Assembly: GCA_012861695.1 (NCBI GenBank)
Contig: JAAOOA010000539.1
Span: 147,501 to 211,500, forward strand
Direction: 5' to 3'
Length of the DNA stretch: 64,000 bases
Origin: Trematomus loennbergii
Taxonomy: Eukaryota; Chordata; Actinopteri; Perciformes; Nototheniidae
In this document: positions 63,676 through 64,000 of the stretch, in pieces
Layout of the letters: each line of letters starts with the position of its first letter
How positions within the stretch are numbered: position 1 is the first letter of the stretch
The notes under the pieces: generated by a model
Told to the model about the DNA's origin: nothing
Seen by the model: only the letters and a program-made list of their open reading frames with translations
Databases searched by the model: none
Made by a program: the position numbers and the translations under genes

Positions 63676-64000
63676 GAACATGACAATACCATAAATGTGT
63701 ATAAAATGTGTTTTTATACATAGTGGCTTTAGATAAATGAAGAAAATATGCGTGATAATTGCAATACTAATATTTGGGGAAATACGGATAAATCTGTCTG
63801 TTTTCAACTTCTAACTTTCATATTTAACAGACAAAAGAGGTCTTTTCTCATAAAGGAAGGGATCACTACTCCATAAATATGTTATTTATATAACTGCAGT
63901 ACATGACTCTTTAATTTGGCAATTCTTTATTATAAATACTCTTAATTTGAGATAAGAACTACTCGCTAAAACCAACTGATGATCCCAGATAGATACAAAA

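Overview
The window looks like repeat-rich genomic DNA of a teleost fish, probably a percomorph. The evidence is the mix of fish-type transposons (L2-type LINE, chromodomain Ty3/gypsy, Merlin, hAT MITEs), long CA/GT microsatellites, and a cluster of TRIM16/finTRIM-like genes of the RING, B-box, coiled-coil, B30.2 type that is expanded in teleosts. There is no bacterial or plasmid content. No single-copy housekeeping gene is complete here.

Layout. 1-7.7 kb: microsatellites, a ~1.1 kb element with terminal inverted repeats (3112-4207) and a local A-B duplication (5.1-6.8 kb). 7.75-8.64 kb: first array of a 57-bp minisatellite. 8.6-12.8 kb: AT-rich, no gene recognised. From 12.8 kb onward the window is a degenerate tandem array of segmental duplicates. 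Each unit carries, left to right, one exon of an extended synaptotagmin (minus strand), LINE tails, a 57-bp minisatellite array, a TRIM gene (minus strand), and then a Merlin-like DNA transposon segment leading to the next exon. TRIM copies start at 14974, 26835, 41487 and 58827 (all minus). E-Syt exons lie at 22797-22883, 36952-37038 and 54861-54946. Once younger insertions are subtracted, the repeat period is about 7.3-7.5 kb.

Younger insertions explain the uneven spacing. An L2 LINE (15.73-17.64 kb) is nested in a MITE that is itself nested in the Merlin-like element. A 6.7 kb LTR element with a nearly non-coding interior (27.26-33.96 kb) has a 5-bp target duplication and a matching empty site in a paralogous copy. 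A hAT element (37065-37799) has an 8-bp target duplication. A jockey-superfamily LINE (43.6-52.3 kb) is split by a nearly full-length Ty3/gypsy chromovirus (45065-50328, minus strand), whose primer-binding site is complementary to its own predicted RNA 5' end, as in Tf1/sushi self-priming. A fifth, long minisatellite array in the opposite orientation (60.03-61.75 kb) and a hAT MITE (62160-62489) lie near the right end.

Only TRIM copy 3 (40366-41487) is an uninterrupted reading frame. It has lost about 179 codons, the whole coiled coil, by an in-frame deletion between two short similar sequences, giving a RING/B-box/B30.2 protein of 373 residues. The other three copies carry many single-base indels. 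The two LTRs of the gypsy element also differ only by indels, so part of these frameshifts may be long-read assembly errors rather than true pseudogenisation.
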